The position numbers and the translations under genes were made by a program. From Caproicibacterium argilliputei (GTDB lineage Bacteria; Bacillota; Clostridia; Oscillospirales; Acutalibacteraceae): 64,000 nt of DNA. The stretch is taken from positions 1,178,001 through 1,242,000 of the forward strand of contig NZ_CP135996.1 in assembly GCF_029211325.2 (NCBI RefSeq), written 5' to 3'. Shown here in pieces: positions 1 to 9,658 of the stretch; positions within the stretch are counted from its first letter, which is position 1, and each line of letters starts with the position of its first letter. Below the pieces are notes generated by a model, which did no database searches, was not told the DNA's origin, and saw only the letters and a list, made by a program, of their open reading frames with translations.

Positions 1-1281
1 CTGATGGCGTATACGCTGGGCGGAAAAGTCGGCAGCTGTGAGGTCAGCGAGTACGGCAAAACAGAATTTACGGTAACGGACTCTTCCAGCTTGCTGTTCC
101 AGGGCGTGCCGCAGACCTCTGCCTGCTGGATGAGCCATACCGATCGTATCACACAGGTACCGGCGGGTTTCCGGACAACGGCAGATTCCAAGTCCTGCCC
201 GGTCACCGCTATGGAAAATGTAGAAAAAGGTCTTTATGCGGTGCAGTTCCATCCGGAAGTGCAGCACACCGCGTTTGGTCAGCAGATGCTGCACAATTTC
301 CTCTTTGAAGTCTGCAAATGCAAAGGGGATTGGGTGATGTCTTCCTTTATTGAGCAGACGGTTGCGCAGATTCGGGAAAAAGTCGGCAACAAGAAAGTGT
401 TGTGCGCACTTTCCGGCGGTGTTGACAGTTCCGTTGCGGCAGTGCTGATGCACAAAGCCATCGGAAAAAACCTGACCTGTATTTTTGTGGATCATGGAAT
501 GCTTCGCAAAGAGGAAGGAAACCAGGTCGAAACCATTTTCCGTAAACAGTTTGACATGAATTTAATCCGTGTCAATGCGGGCAAGCAATTTCTGCAGAAG
601 CTAGAAGGCGTTACCGACCCGGAACGGAAGCGTAAAATCATCGGCGAGGGCTTTATCCGCACGTTTGAGGCGGAGTCTGCCAAACTGGGCAAGATGGAGT
701 TCCTGTGTCAGGGAACCATTTATCCTGATGTAGTCGAAAGCGGCGTAGGCAATTCCGCGACGATTAAGAGCCATCATAACGTCGGTGGCCTGCCGGAAGA
801 CGTCGGTTTTGAGGGAATTATTGAGCCGCTGCGCGACCTGTTCAAGGATGAAGTGCGCGAAGTTGGCACACAGCTTGGCATTCCGGAAAATCTGGTGTGG
901 CGTCAGCCGTTCCCGGGACCGGGTCTGGGCATTCGTATCTTAGGGGAAATTACAGCGGAAAAGATTGCGACGCTGCAGGATGCGGACGCGATTTTCCGGG
1001 AGGAAGTAGCGAACGCCGGCCTGAGCAAAAAAATCAGCCAGTATTTTGCGGTGCTGACCAATATGCGCAGTGTGGGCGTGATGGGGGACGGCAGAACGTA
1101 TGATTATACCATTGCATTGCGTGGCGTGACGACCAGTGACTTTATGACTGCGGATTGGGCGCGGATTCCGTATGACGTGCTTGAAAAAACCAGTGAGCGG
1201 ATTATCAACGAAGTCAAGGGTGTCAATCGCGTTGTTTATGACGTTACCAGTAAGCCGCCGGCTACTATTGAGTGGGAGTAG
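1..1281 (+). CDS. guaA: GMP synthase (glutamine-hydrolysing), 5' truncated by window edge
   Basis: The reading frame is open from base 1, so the true start lies upstream. The product makes GMP from XMP, glutamine and ATP in the cytosol. Visible parts are the end of the class I glutamine amidotransferase domain ([10 protein letters not shown], carrying the catalytic His and Glu), the ATP-pyrophosphatase domain with the P-loop SGGVDSS at about residues 139-145, and the C-terminal dimerization domain ending in the typical ATIEWE. The last codons contain the sequence GAGTGGGA, which is also found at the far end of the downstream mobile island, so the gene end doubles as an attachment site. The reading frame is intact to its stop. 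Confidence 0.97.
   Translation: MMAYTLGGKVGSCEVSEYGKTEFTVTDSSSLLFQGVPQTSACWMSHTDRITQVPAGFRTTADSKSCPVTAMENVEKGLYAVQFHPEVQHTAFGQQMLHNFLFEVCKCKGDWVMSSFIEQTVAQIREKVGNKKVLCALSGGVDSSVAAVLMHKAIGKNLTCIFVDHGMLRKEEGNQVETIFRKQFDMNLIRVNAGKQFLQKLEGVTDPERKRKIIGEGFIRTFEAESAKLGKMEFLCQGTIYPDVVESGVGNSATIKSHHNVGGLPEDVGFEGIIEPLRDLFKDEVREVGTQLGIPENLVWRQPFPGPGLGIRILGEITAEKIATLQDADAIFREEVANAGLSKKISQYFAVLTNMRSVGVMGDGRTYDYTIALRGVTTSDFMTADWARIPYDVLEKTSERIINEVKGVNRVVYDVTSKPPATIEWE
1270..1281 (+). other. attL-like core site at guaA 3' end
   Basis: GAGTGGGAGTAG here matches GAGTGGGAATAA at 13975-13986 (eight identical bases, then purine differences around the stop codon). This is what site-specific insertion into the guaA end is expected to leave. 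The match is short, so the assignment rests on context as well: an integrase gene starts about 1.2 kb inside, and a second repeat pair flanks the element. Confidence 0.75.
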
Positions 1282-1340
1282 AACGAACCGCCGTAAAAAG
1301 CAAGTGTTTATGCGGGTTTGCGGCGTTCGGAGGAGTCTTT

Positions 1341-1360
1341 TGATAACAATTTGATAACAG
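1341..1360. repeat. Putative integrase arm-type repeat, left end
   Basis: TGATAACAATTTGATAACAG contains two TGATAACA units 11 bp apart. A close copy (CGATAACAAACTGATAACAT) lies at 13856-13875 near the other end of the element, in the same orientation. Paired repeats just inside both ends fit arm-binding sites of a tyrosine integrase. This is inferred from position only. Confidence 0.5.
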
Positions 1361-1451
1361 CCATACAAGAGCCATTATTCTTGTAATCCGGTGGTTTATG
1401 GGTTACAGAATGATTGAAAAGCGGTTGTGTGGCAAAAGGAATCCATATTAG

Positions 1452-1498
1452 AAAGCCCTTAGCTGTGGGTAGTAACTCATAGCTAAGGGCTTTTTGTC
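1452..1498. terminator. Bidirectional intrinsic terminator between guaA/attL and xre
   Basis: Perfect 13-bp stem AAAGCCCTTAGCT / AGCTAAGGGCTTT (1452-1464 and 1481-1493) followed by a T run on the plus strand. It lies between the plus-strand guaA end and the 3' end of the minus-strand xre gene, so it can close transcription from both sides. Confidence 0.85.
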
Positions 1499-1502
1499 GT
1501 TG

Positions 1503-2036
1503 TTATTCATCTTTTTTGAGCTTGTCCTGAAATGCCTCCACCAGCGTATCGCTTAACTCTTGCGAGGGCACTTTCGCCCAGAGCTGCGTGGTATCGTATT
1601 TCGGATAGTAGTAACGCCAGCGGTCATAATCGTCCTTGCTGATTTTACCGGCAGAGAGCTTGTCCGCCTGCTCTTTCCAAGCATAGAGCATTTGCAGCAA
1701 CTCGTAAGCCTCTTTGCCCTTATCCTTGTTGACTTTCAGACAAACTTCCCCGTCCGCTTCGCTGACGGTCAGCCCATAAACATCTTCAAGGGTAAATAAG
1801 GTGTGCATAAGACCGATCTGACTGTCAATGTCAGGAACATCAAGAGCCTGTGGGGAAACATCAAGCACCTGCGCCAGTGCAGCCGTTAAATCCGACTTTG
1901 GTTTGCGGGAGCCGGTTTCATATTGCGCCAAGCGCACATCGGCGCTCCTTTCGGGAAAACCGACAGCCGTACCAAGATATTTTTGCGTCATACCACGCAG
2001 AAGTCTGAAAAAATGGATTCTCTCACCAATCGCCAT
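1503..2036 (-). CDS. XRE-family HTH repressor of the mobile element
   Basis: 177 residues. An N-terminal Cro/C1-type helix-turn-helix (about residues 5-60, with the typical RLAQYETGSRKPKSD segment) is followed by an uncharacterized, charged C-terminal region. The start ATG at 2036 is preceded by a good ribosome binding site (GAGGAG). The gene is divergent from the excisionase/integrase pair, and both promoters of the intergenic region contain the same dyad within the -35/-10 spacer. I infer that it represses itself and the integration genes, like a lysogeny repressor. No protease domain is visible, so how repression would be lifted is unknown. Confidence 0.85.
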   Translation of the reverse strand: MAIGERIHFFRLLRGMTQKYLGTAVGFPERSADVRLAQYETGSRKPKSDLTAALAQVLDVSPQALDVPDIDSQIGLMHTLFTLEDVYGLTVSEADGEVCLKVNKDKGKEAYELLQMLYAWKEQADKLSAGKISKDDYDRWRYYYPKYDTTQLWAKVPSQELSDTLVEAFQDKLKKDE

Positions 2037-2069
2037 AGTGTTTACACTCCTCGCTTATGTATCTGCACA

Positions 2070-2172
2070 TAGTATAGCAGATATGCTTAGTGAAAGTCAA
2101 GAGAAAACAAAACAAAAAAGTTTAATATTTTCTCGCAAACTGCTTGACAAAAGCAAATATGCTTAGTATAAT
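2070..2172. promoter_or_regulatory. Divergent xre / xis-int promoters with shared operator dyads
   Basis: Minus-strand promoter for xre: -35 TTGACT (complement of 2095-2100) and -10 TATACT (complement of 2071-2076), 18-bp spacer. Plus-strand promoter: TTGACA 2144-2149, 17-bp spacer, TATAAT 2167-2172. Both spacers carry nearly the same sequence, AGCAGATATGCTTAG at 2076-2090 and AGCAAATATGCTTAG at 2152-2166. A degenerate third copy begins near 2185. Operators sitting inside promoter spacers would block RNA polymerase when bound, probably by the adjacent XRE protein. Confidence 0.75.
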
Positions 2173-2318
2173 GAGAAAGAATTAAGCAAATAAGTTTAAT
2201 TTAATATCCGTAGTGCGTTACGGTAATGGCGTACCCGCCCGGGCAAATCGGAAGGCGGTCAGAAAGTATTCCGACACGAAATAAATGAAATTGAAAAAAG
2301 AAATGAAAGGAGATTTTT

Positions 2319-2507
2319 ATGGGAAATAGATTTATCCGTGCCGATGATGTGGCTCAGGAACTCAATGTATCAAAGCCCTATGCCTATAAACTTATCAGAA
2401 AGCTGAACGAGGAACTGAAAGCAAAGGGTTTTATTACGATTGCAGGGCGTGTCAACCGCCAGTATTTTTATGAAAGGCTCTACGGAGCCGGAAAGGAGAA
2501 AGAGTAA
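2319..2507 (+). CDS. Excisionase-like helix-turn-helix protein
   Basis: 62 residues, forming a single winged-helix/MerR-like DNA-binding unit (FIRADDVAQELNVSKPYAYK) of the kind found in Xis and AlpA-like proteins. A strong ribosome binding site (AAAGGAG) precedes the ATG. The stop codon overlaps the integrase start (TAATG), so the two are translationally coupled. Placement directly before the integrase supports a role as recombination directionality factor. A transcriptional activator role is the alternative. Confidence 0.75.
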   Translation: MGNRFIRADDVAQELNVSKPYAYKLIRKLNEELKAKGFITIAGRVNRQYFYERLYGAGKEKE

Positions 2508-3598
2508 TGCCGGTATTCAAAAATGAGGACAACGGTTCTTGGTATGTGATGGCAAGGTATGTGAACTGGAAAGGCGAGCGCAAGCAGAAATGCAAGCGTG
2601 GCTTTGCCACAAAGAAAGAAGCACAGGAATGGGAGCGAATGTTCCAGTTGCAGAATTCCTCTGACCTTGATATGAGTTTTGAAGCTTTCACGGAGCTGTA
2701 TATCCGAGATGTGAAAAACCGCTTGAAGGAAAACACTTGGCTGACGAAGGAGCATATTATCCGCACAAAGATACTGCCCTTTTTCGGCAAGCTGAAAATC
2801 AGCGAGATTTCTACAAAAGAAATCATCACTTGGCAGAACGAAATGCTTGCCTATCGTGACGAGAGGAAAAAGCCTTATTCGCAGACTTATCTGAAAACGC
2901 TGCACAACCAGCTTTCCGCTATCTTTAACCACGCTGTACGCTATTATGAACTGCGCTCTAATCCAGCCGCAAAGGTGAGGAATATGGGTAGTGAAGAACA
3001 CAGGGAAATGCTGTTCTGGACGAAAGAGGAGTACAAGAAGTTTTCTTTTGAGATGATGGACAAACCCATTTCCTTTTACGCCTTTGAAATGCTCTACTGG
3101 TGCGGTATCCGTGAAGGCGAGCTGCTGGCGCTGACTCCTGCGGACTTCGATTTTGACAAGGAAACGGTCACGATCAACAAGTCCTATCAGCGTCTGCACG
3201 GGGAAGATGTGATTACCACGCCGAAAACAAAGAAAAGCAACCGCACCATTAAAATGCCGCATTTTCTCTGTGAGGAAATGCAGGAGTATCTCGGTATGCT
3301 CTATGGCTTGAAGAAAAAAGACCGTATCTTTATGGTAACGAAAAGCTACCTTCATCACGAGATGGACAGAGGGGCGAAAGCCGCAGGCGTGAAGCGCATC
3401 CGCATTCACGACCTTCGTCACAGCCACATCAGTTTGCTGATCGATATGGGATTTTCGGCGGTGGCGATTGCCGACCGTGTAGGACATGAAAGCATTGAAA
3501 TCACTTATCAATATGCACACCTGTTTCCGTCCAAGCAGACGGAAATGGCAAATAAATTGGACGATTTGGGGAAAGGAGATTTTGAAAATGTCGGCTAA
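2507..3598 (+). CDS. int: Tyrosine site-specific integrase
   Basis: 363 residues. The N-terminal arm-binding domain (about 1-55, with aromatic and Lys-rich strands) is followed by a SAM-like core-binding domain (about 65-150) and a catalytic domain. Catalytic residues are visible: Arg in GIREGEL (near 200), His-Leu-Arg in HDLRHSH (near 300), His in GHESIE (near 326), and the nucleophile Tyr in TYQYAH (near 335). It should integrate the island into the guaA 3' end and, with the small upstream protein, excise it. It is coupled to the upstream gene by a one-base overlap and overlaps the downstream gene by 11 bases. Confidence 0.95.
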   Translation: MPVFKNEDNGSWYVMARYVNWKGERKQKCKRGFATKKEAQEWERMFQLQNSSDLDMSFEAFTELYIRDVKNRLKENTWLTKEHIIRTKILPFFGKLKISEISTKEIITWQNEMLAYRDERKKPYSQTYLKTLHNQLSAIFNHAVRYYELRSNPAAKVRNMGSEEHREMLFWTKEEYKKFSFEMMDKPISFYAFEMLYWCGIREGELLALTPADFDFDKETVTINKSYQRLHGEDVITTPKTKKSNRTIKMPHFLCEEMQEYLGMLYGLKKKDRIFMVTKSYLHHEMDRGAKAAGVKRIRIHDLRHSHISLLIDMGFSAVAIADRVGHESIEITYQYAHLFPSKQTEMANKLDDLGKGDFENVG

Positions 3599-3920
3599 GA
3601 ACAGAGATAACAAAAACCGTTGGAGAAATATTACAGTAGGGTTTCGGGTATCGCCCGAAGAAAATGAACTCATTAACAAGGCGGTTGCTTTATCGGGATT
3701 GCCGAAGCAGGAATACTGCTACCGCCGCTGTCTAAATCAGGATGTGGTTGTGCAGGGCAATCCGAGGGTGTATAAGGCTCTGAAACAGGAGCTTGCCGCC
3801 GTCCTTGCGGAGCTACAAAGGATTGAAGCGGGAAATGGCATAGATGAGGAACTACTCAATGTCATTGAACTGGTTTCTATTATTCTTGGCGGCTTGAAAG
3901 GAGAGGAACAGAATGAATAA
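3588..3920 (+). CDS. MobC-like mobilization (relaxosome) protein
   Basis: 110 residues, starting at ATG 3588 within the end of int (ribosome binding site AAAGGAG at 3572-3578). The start NITVGFRVSPEENELINKAVALSGLPKQEYCYRR has the ribbon-helix-helix-like look of plasmid mobilization MobC proteins, followed by a helical C-terminal half. Such proteins bind near oriT and help the relaxase. It belongs to the int operon and lies upstream of the relaxase region. The family assignment is from the sequence pattern only. Confidence 0.7.
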   Translation: MSAKNRDNKNRWRNITVGFRVSPEENELINKAVALSGLPKQEYCYRRCLNQDVVVQGNPRVYKALKQELAAVLAELQRIEAGNGIDEELLNVIELVSIILGGLKGEEQNE

Positions 3921-4059
3921 GCAAAAAGAAATGACCGCCCGTAACACATCTGTTGGCGCAGACGATAGGCAGTCACTCCATGTATCTATCAATAGTATAG
4001 CCGCATATCACCTGAAAATCAACCGTTTTGTTGTGAAAGGCGGTGGCAGGAATGGCTGA
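3913..4059 (+). CDS. Small hypothetical protein between mobC-like and repA-like genes
   Basis: 48 codons, ATG 3913 with a strong ribosome binding site (GAAAGGAGAGG) just upstream. It overlaps the end of the preceding gene by 8 bases and the start of the following gene by 8 bases. The composition is polar (MNKQKEMTARNTSVGADDR...), with no membrane segment or recognisable domain. Tight packing on both sides supports translation. Function unknown. Confidence 0.5.
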   Translation: MNKQKEMTARNTSVGADDRQSLHVSINSIAAYHLKINRFVVKGGGRNG

Positions 4060-5014
4060 ACTGAAAATTATCAGTATGGACGAAGTCCCTGTGGAAGAAG
4101 TGGAATGGCTCTGGTATCCCTATATCCCATTTGGAAAACTGACCATTATTCACGGTGACGGCGGCGAGGGGAAAACCACTTTGGCGTTAAGACTGGCGGC
4201 GCTTCTCTCTAAAGGAGAAGCACTGCCCTATGACGATACCGAGCGTGAGCCTGTTAAAATCATCTATCAAACTGCCGAGGATGGACTGGAAGATACCATC
4301 AAGCCGAGATTAGAAGCGGCTGAAGCAGACTGTACTCAAATCAAAGTCATAGATGAATCGGAAGCTGTACTTAGTATGCTGGATGAACGAATTGAAAAAG
4401 CAATTATAGAAGTCGGTGCAAGGGTGGTAATCCTTGATCCGATTCAGGCGTATGTCGGCGCAAATATCAATATGAACAACGCCAATGAAGTCCGTAATGT
4501 GATGGCACAGCTTGGAAGAATCGCAGAAAAATATGACTGTGCAGTTCTGCTTGTCGGTCATATGAACAAAGGTAGCGGTAACAAATCTTCTTACCGTGGA
4601 CTTGGTTCCATTGATTTTCAGGCTTCGGCGAGAAGTGTTTTGATTGTTGGGAGAATTAAAGACAATCCGCAGGTCAGAGTGATGGTGCAGGACAAGTCTT
4701 CCCTTGCACCCGAAGGTGAAGCGATTGCCTTTGAACTGGACAAAGAAAACGGATTTAGTTGGCTCGGTCATTACGATATCTCAGTTGATGATTTGTTAAG
4801 CGGTATTCCGAAAGAAAAGAAATCCGAACAGGCTGAAAATTTAATACTCGAATATCTTTCCAAGGGCAAATATCCACAGCAGGCATTGCTGAAAAAAGCA
4901 CAGGCGGTAGGTATCTCCAAGCGTGTGTTGGACGAGGCAAAGAAAGCGCTGAATGTCCAATCGGTTAAAGAGGGCAGTCAGTGGTACTGGCAGCTTCCCG
5001 AAAAAACAGAGTGA
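4052..5014 (+). CDS. RepA-like P-loop ATPase (RecA-type helicase fold)
   Basis: 320 residues from ATG 4052; an in-frame GTG nine bases upstream is less well spaced. Walker A is GDGGEGKTT near residue 35 and Walker B is the VVILDP segment near 130. The GHMNKGSGNKSSYRGLGSIDF stretch is typical of the AAA_25/RepA group. The C-terminal 70 residues look like a winged helix (YPQQALLKKAQAVGISKRVLDEA). Family members act in replication of plasmids, phages and mobile elements, so it may support replication of the excised circle. It sits between the mobilization genes and the oriT-like region. Confidence 0.8.
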   Translation: MAELKIISMDEVPVEEVEWLWYPYIPFGKLTIIHGDGGEGKTTLALRLAALLSKGEALPYDDTEREPVKIIYQTAEDGLEDTIKPRLEAAEADCTQIKVIDESEAVLSMLDERIEKAIIEVGARVVILDPIQAYVGANINMNNANEVRNVMAQLGRIAEKYDCAVLLVGHMNKGSGNKSSYRGLGSIDFQASARSVLIVGRIKDNPQVRVMVQDKSSLAPEGEAIAFELDKENGFSWLGHYDISVDDLLSGIPKEKKSEQAENLILEYLSKGKYPQQALLKKAQAVGISKRVLDEAKKALNVQSVKEGSQWYWQLPEKTE

Positions 5015-5030
5015 AGCTTTTCAAGGTTGC

Positions 5031-5077
5031 AACATTGCAAAGGCAGGCATATCTGCAACCTTGCAATGTTCCTTTTT
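5031..5077 (+). terminator. Large hairpin after the RepA-like gene, terminator candidate
   Basis: Perfect 10-bp arms AACATTGCAA (5031-5040) and TTGCAATGTT (5061-5070) enclose a smaller GCAG/CTGC pairing, and a CCTTTTTC tract follows. It begins 17 bases after the stop codon. It can act as a terminator, but it also borders the palindrome cluster and might be part of the transfer origin. Confidence 0.55.
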
Positions 5078-5113
5078 CGGGAAGTGATAAAGTTTGGTGG
5101 AGAGTGCAGAGAG

Positions 5114-5228
5114 CACCTTTTCAAAGGTGTTCTTTGCCCCTCGGAGAGCGCAAAACCTGCTTGCAGGTCGCATTTTTGATAGGGTTGCCTGTCAAAAGTG
5201 CTTTTGCGTTACTCTTGGCAAGAGTAAC
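5114..5228 (+). other. oriT-like palindrome cluster upstream of the relaxase
   Basis: Four inverted repeats are packed into 115 bp in the non-coding gap before the relaxase start: CACCTTT/AAAGGTG (5114-5129), CCTGC/GCAGG (5156-5167), TTTTGATAGG/CCTGTCAAAA (5174-5197, one mismatch) and GTTACTCTTG/CAAGAGTAAC (5208-5228, perfect arms around one base). Transfer origins of mobilizable elements usually lie directly upstream of the relaxase gene and carry such repeats next to the nick site. The nick position cannot be read from sequence. Confidence 0.55.
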
Positions 5229-5272
5229 AGAACCGAGGAAGCACGATTTTTAAGAGATTGGAGGTGTAACTT

Positions 5273-5425
5273 ATGCAAAGAACAATCAGCGCAATGGTTG
5301 GAAAAGGCTCGGTCAACCACAACAGCCGTAAATTCAAAGCGGAAAATGTGGACGGTAATCGAACACATTTGAACATCGACTACTGCAATGAAAGTATCAA
5401 AAAAGTATATCACGAACTATTCGAT
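5273..5425 (+). pseudogene. Mob/Pre relaxase, N-terminal fragment (split by IS21 element)
   Basis: The first 51 codons of a MobV/Pre-type plasmid recombination relaxase start at ATG 5273 with a good ribosome binding site (TTGGAGG). After codon 51 (…YHELFD) the insertion sequence begins. Read-through into the element gives only 15 unrelated residues before a stop at 5471-5473. The Arg/Asn/His-rich start fits the N-terminus of relaxases encoded beside oriT. Joining it to the fragment at 7992 gives a 386-residue protein in frame. Confidence 0.85.
5417..5425. repeat. Target-site duplication, left copy
   Basis: CTATTCGAT occurs immediately left of the IS end and again at 7983-7991 immediately right of the other end. 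The base before it is A on both sides, so the duplication could be read as 10 bp. Nine bp is at the long end for the IS21 family. Confidence 0.85.
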
Positions 5426-5619
5426 TGTGTTCGTCAAGTAAAAATGTTAGCAAAAGGTCCCCAAAAAGGTTAGCACCTTGGAGCACCTAATTTGTTGTTC
5501 GTGCATGTAGCATCGAGGCCTTTTTCGGGGCAAAACAGGGCGAGACCCAACGCTCACATTTTGGAGACCCACGGGGCCAAACAGGTCGGGGCCCAATGCT
5601 CACTTTTTGGAGCGCTTTT

Positions 5620-7834
<2,215 letters not shown>

Positions 7835-7982
7835 TCTTAACACCTTTCTGCTACCTCCTTAGTCTCTTGACAATTCTAAGGGTAGCTGTTATTTCAGGTG
7901 CTGACAATGGCTCACTTTTTATGCCATTTGGGGTGCTAACTTTTTCGAGACCTTTTGCGATACTTTCATTTTACCGAAAACA

Positions 7983-7991
7983 CTATTCGAT
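7983..7991. repeat. Target-site duplication, right copy
   Basis: Second copy of CTATTCGAT. The codons that follow it (GAA GCG CTG…) continue the relaxase frame that stops being readable at 5425. Confidence 0.85.
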
Positions 7992-8999
7992 GAAGCGCTG
8001 AAAAGATACAACGACAGGCAGACGAGAGCCGATAGAAAAATAGAAAACTACTATGAAAAAATCCGCAGTTCCAAACAGGAAAAACAGTTTCACGAACTGA
8101 TTTTGCAGATCGGCGATAAGGAAAATATGAGCGCCGAAAGCGAAAGCGGAGAGCTTGCCCGACAGATTTTAGATGAATACTATCGTGGGTTTCAGGAGCG
8201 AAACCCTCGGTTAAAAGTGTTCTCGGCTCATCTCCATATGGACGAAGCTACACCGCATTTGCACATTGATTTTATTCCCTTTACCACCGGCAGCAAGCGT
8301 GGACTGGATACAAGGGTGTCTCTGAAACAGGCGCTTGCGGCGCAGGGATTTAAGAGCGGAAGCCGTGGGGATACCGAGTGGAATCAATGGGTACAGTCCG
8401 AAAAAGAACAGCTCGCCGCCGTAATGGAACGCCACGGAATCGAGTGGGAACACAAGGGTACGCACGAAAAACATCTCTCTGTTCTGGACTACAAAAAACA
8501 GGAACGCCAAAAAGAGCTTGAAGTCTTAGAGGATAAGCTTACCGAGAAAAAAGATGAGTTTCGTGTGATGGCTTACCGTATTGAAAACTTTGATAACGGC
8601 GAAAGAGCGTTGAAGAAGCTTGATGAAAGTATCATGAACGAGCCTGAATATCAGCTCCCCGAGCCGGCTGCGATGATGTCGGCAAGAAGCTATAAGGCAA
8701 AGTTTGTCGAGCCGCTTATAGCTAAATTGAAATCGCTGATCAAAACCTTATTCGCACGGTATTTCAAGGCGATAGACAGCTATAACAGGCTTAATGTGAC
8801 GAACAGGAATCTGTATCGGGAGAATGAAAAGCTCTCAAAAATCAACGGTAAGCTTACCGAAGAAAACACAAGACTGAGGGCTGAAAACAAAGATTATTCG
8901 TTGCTTCGCAGAGTATTCGGACACAAACAGATAGACAGCCTGCTTGAACAGGCGAGAAATCTCAAAGGTCAAAAGCGTGACCACACACGCTCAAGATAA
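7992..8999 (+). pseudogene. Mob/Pre relaxase, C-terminal fragment (split by IS21 element)
   Basis: 335 codons continue the frame of the 5273 fragment. The metal-binding/catalytic signature HLHMDEATPHLHIDFIP (three His plus Asp/Glu), typical of Mob_Pre relaxases, lies near residue 130 of the reconstructed protein. Coiled-coil-rich sequence follows (about 160-380: QKELEVLEDKLTEKKDE, NEKLSKINGKLTEENTRL). As interrupted, it has no upstream start of its own. A weak internal TTG at 8103 or ATG at 8127 might give a partial protein lacking the first 90 or so residues. Confidence 0.88.
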
Positions 9000-9023
9000 A
9001 TCAATTTTCAGGAGGTAAACGAA

Positions 9024-9401
9024 ATGGCAAAGACGATTTTTGAAGAAATGGGCGGCGATTATGTACGGCAGGGAGATTATGATCTCCCTTGCCTATCCTT
9101 ACCCGCCGAAAAAGAAAACCAGCTCATTGGAATATGGGGGCAGCGGCATTTACGGTATCTTAAACAGCACCGCAAAGTGTTTTATACCAATCTGCTCACA
9201 AGCGGTAAACTGAACAGCTATCTTGCGGATATTGACAAGCAGGCTGAAGATAGGTTTCTTCGGCTGGTAGAGCAAATGGCAGAGCGTGAAGGTGTGACTG
9301 AGCAGCTAAAGGCGGAAAATCAGATGGAATGGGTTGGTAGGATGAATAATATCCGTAGCAGAACGATGGAGATTGTAAATGAAGAAATCATAATAAAATA
9401 A
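9024..9401 (+). CDS. TnpV-family transposon-encoded protein
   Basis: 125 residues with a strong ribosome binding site (AGGAGG) before ATG 9024. The sequence (MAKTIFEEMGGDYVRQGDYDLPCL, GIWGQRHLRYLKQHR, YLADIDKQAEDRF) matches the TnpV family found next to relaxases in clostridial mobilizable transposons. Its molecular role is not established. It follows the relaxase by 24 bases and was probably in the same transcript before the IS insertion. Confidence 0.85.
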   Translation: MAKTIFEEMGGDYVRQGDYDLPCLSLPAEKENQLIGIWGQRHLRYLKQHRKVFYTNLLTSGKLNSYLADIDKQAEDRFLRLVEQMAEREGVTEQLKAENQMEWVGRMNNIRSRTMEIVNEEIIIK

Positions 9402-9428
9402 AGCAATGTGATACACAAGTGCAAAACT

Positions 9429-9465
9429 ATGGCGGATAGGGATAACACCTTATCCGCCATTTTTA
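9429..9465 (+). terminator. Intrinsic terminator after tnpV
   Basis: Arms ATGGCGGATA (9429-9438) and TATCCGCCAT (9451-9460) are followed by TTTTA. It closes the mobilization operon before the AT-rich cargo region. Confidence 0.85.
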
Positions 9466-9578
9466 CTTGTTTTAAGAGGCTCGAAATAGGGCGTTTTGTT
9501 TCCAGCAATTAGACATATGTCGTTTGCTTTAGCACAATCGTCATTGAAAAAGAATTTCTAACGAAACCGTGAGAACTG

Positions 9579-9607
9579 TTGATTATTTGGCAAAAATATG
9601 CTATTAT
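9579..9607 (+). promoter_or_regulatory. Promoter of the restriction-modification operon
   Basis: TTGATT (9579-9584), a 17-bp spacer and TATTAT (9602-9607), about 50 bases before the GTG start of the methyltransferase. The fused HTH of the methyltransferase may bind here to autoregulate, which is inference from the fusion. Confidence 0.6.
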
Positions 9608-9658
9608 ATAGACAACCCAATTTTGTGTTTTTGATTTTGATGATATGGAGGTAATATT

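Noticed and set aside
940-1368. Long minus-strand frames antisense to guaA, clpB, pyrG, acn, ftsK and addB
   Set aside because: They are shadows of the strongly coding strand with no start signals and no recognisable domains.
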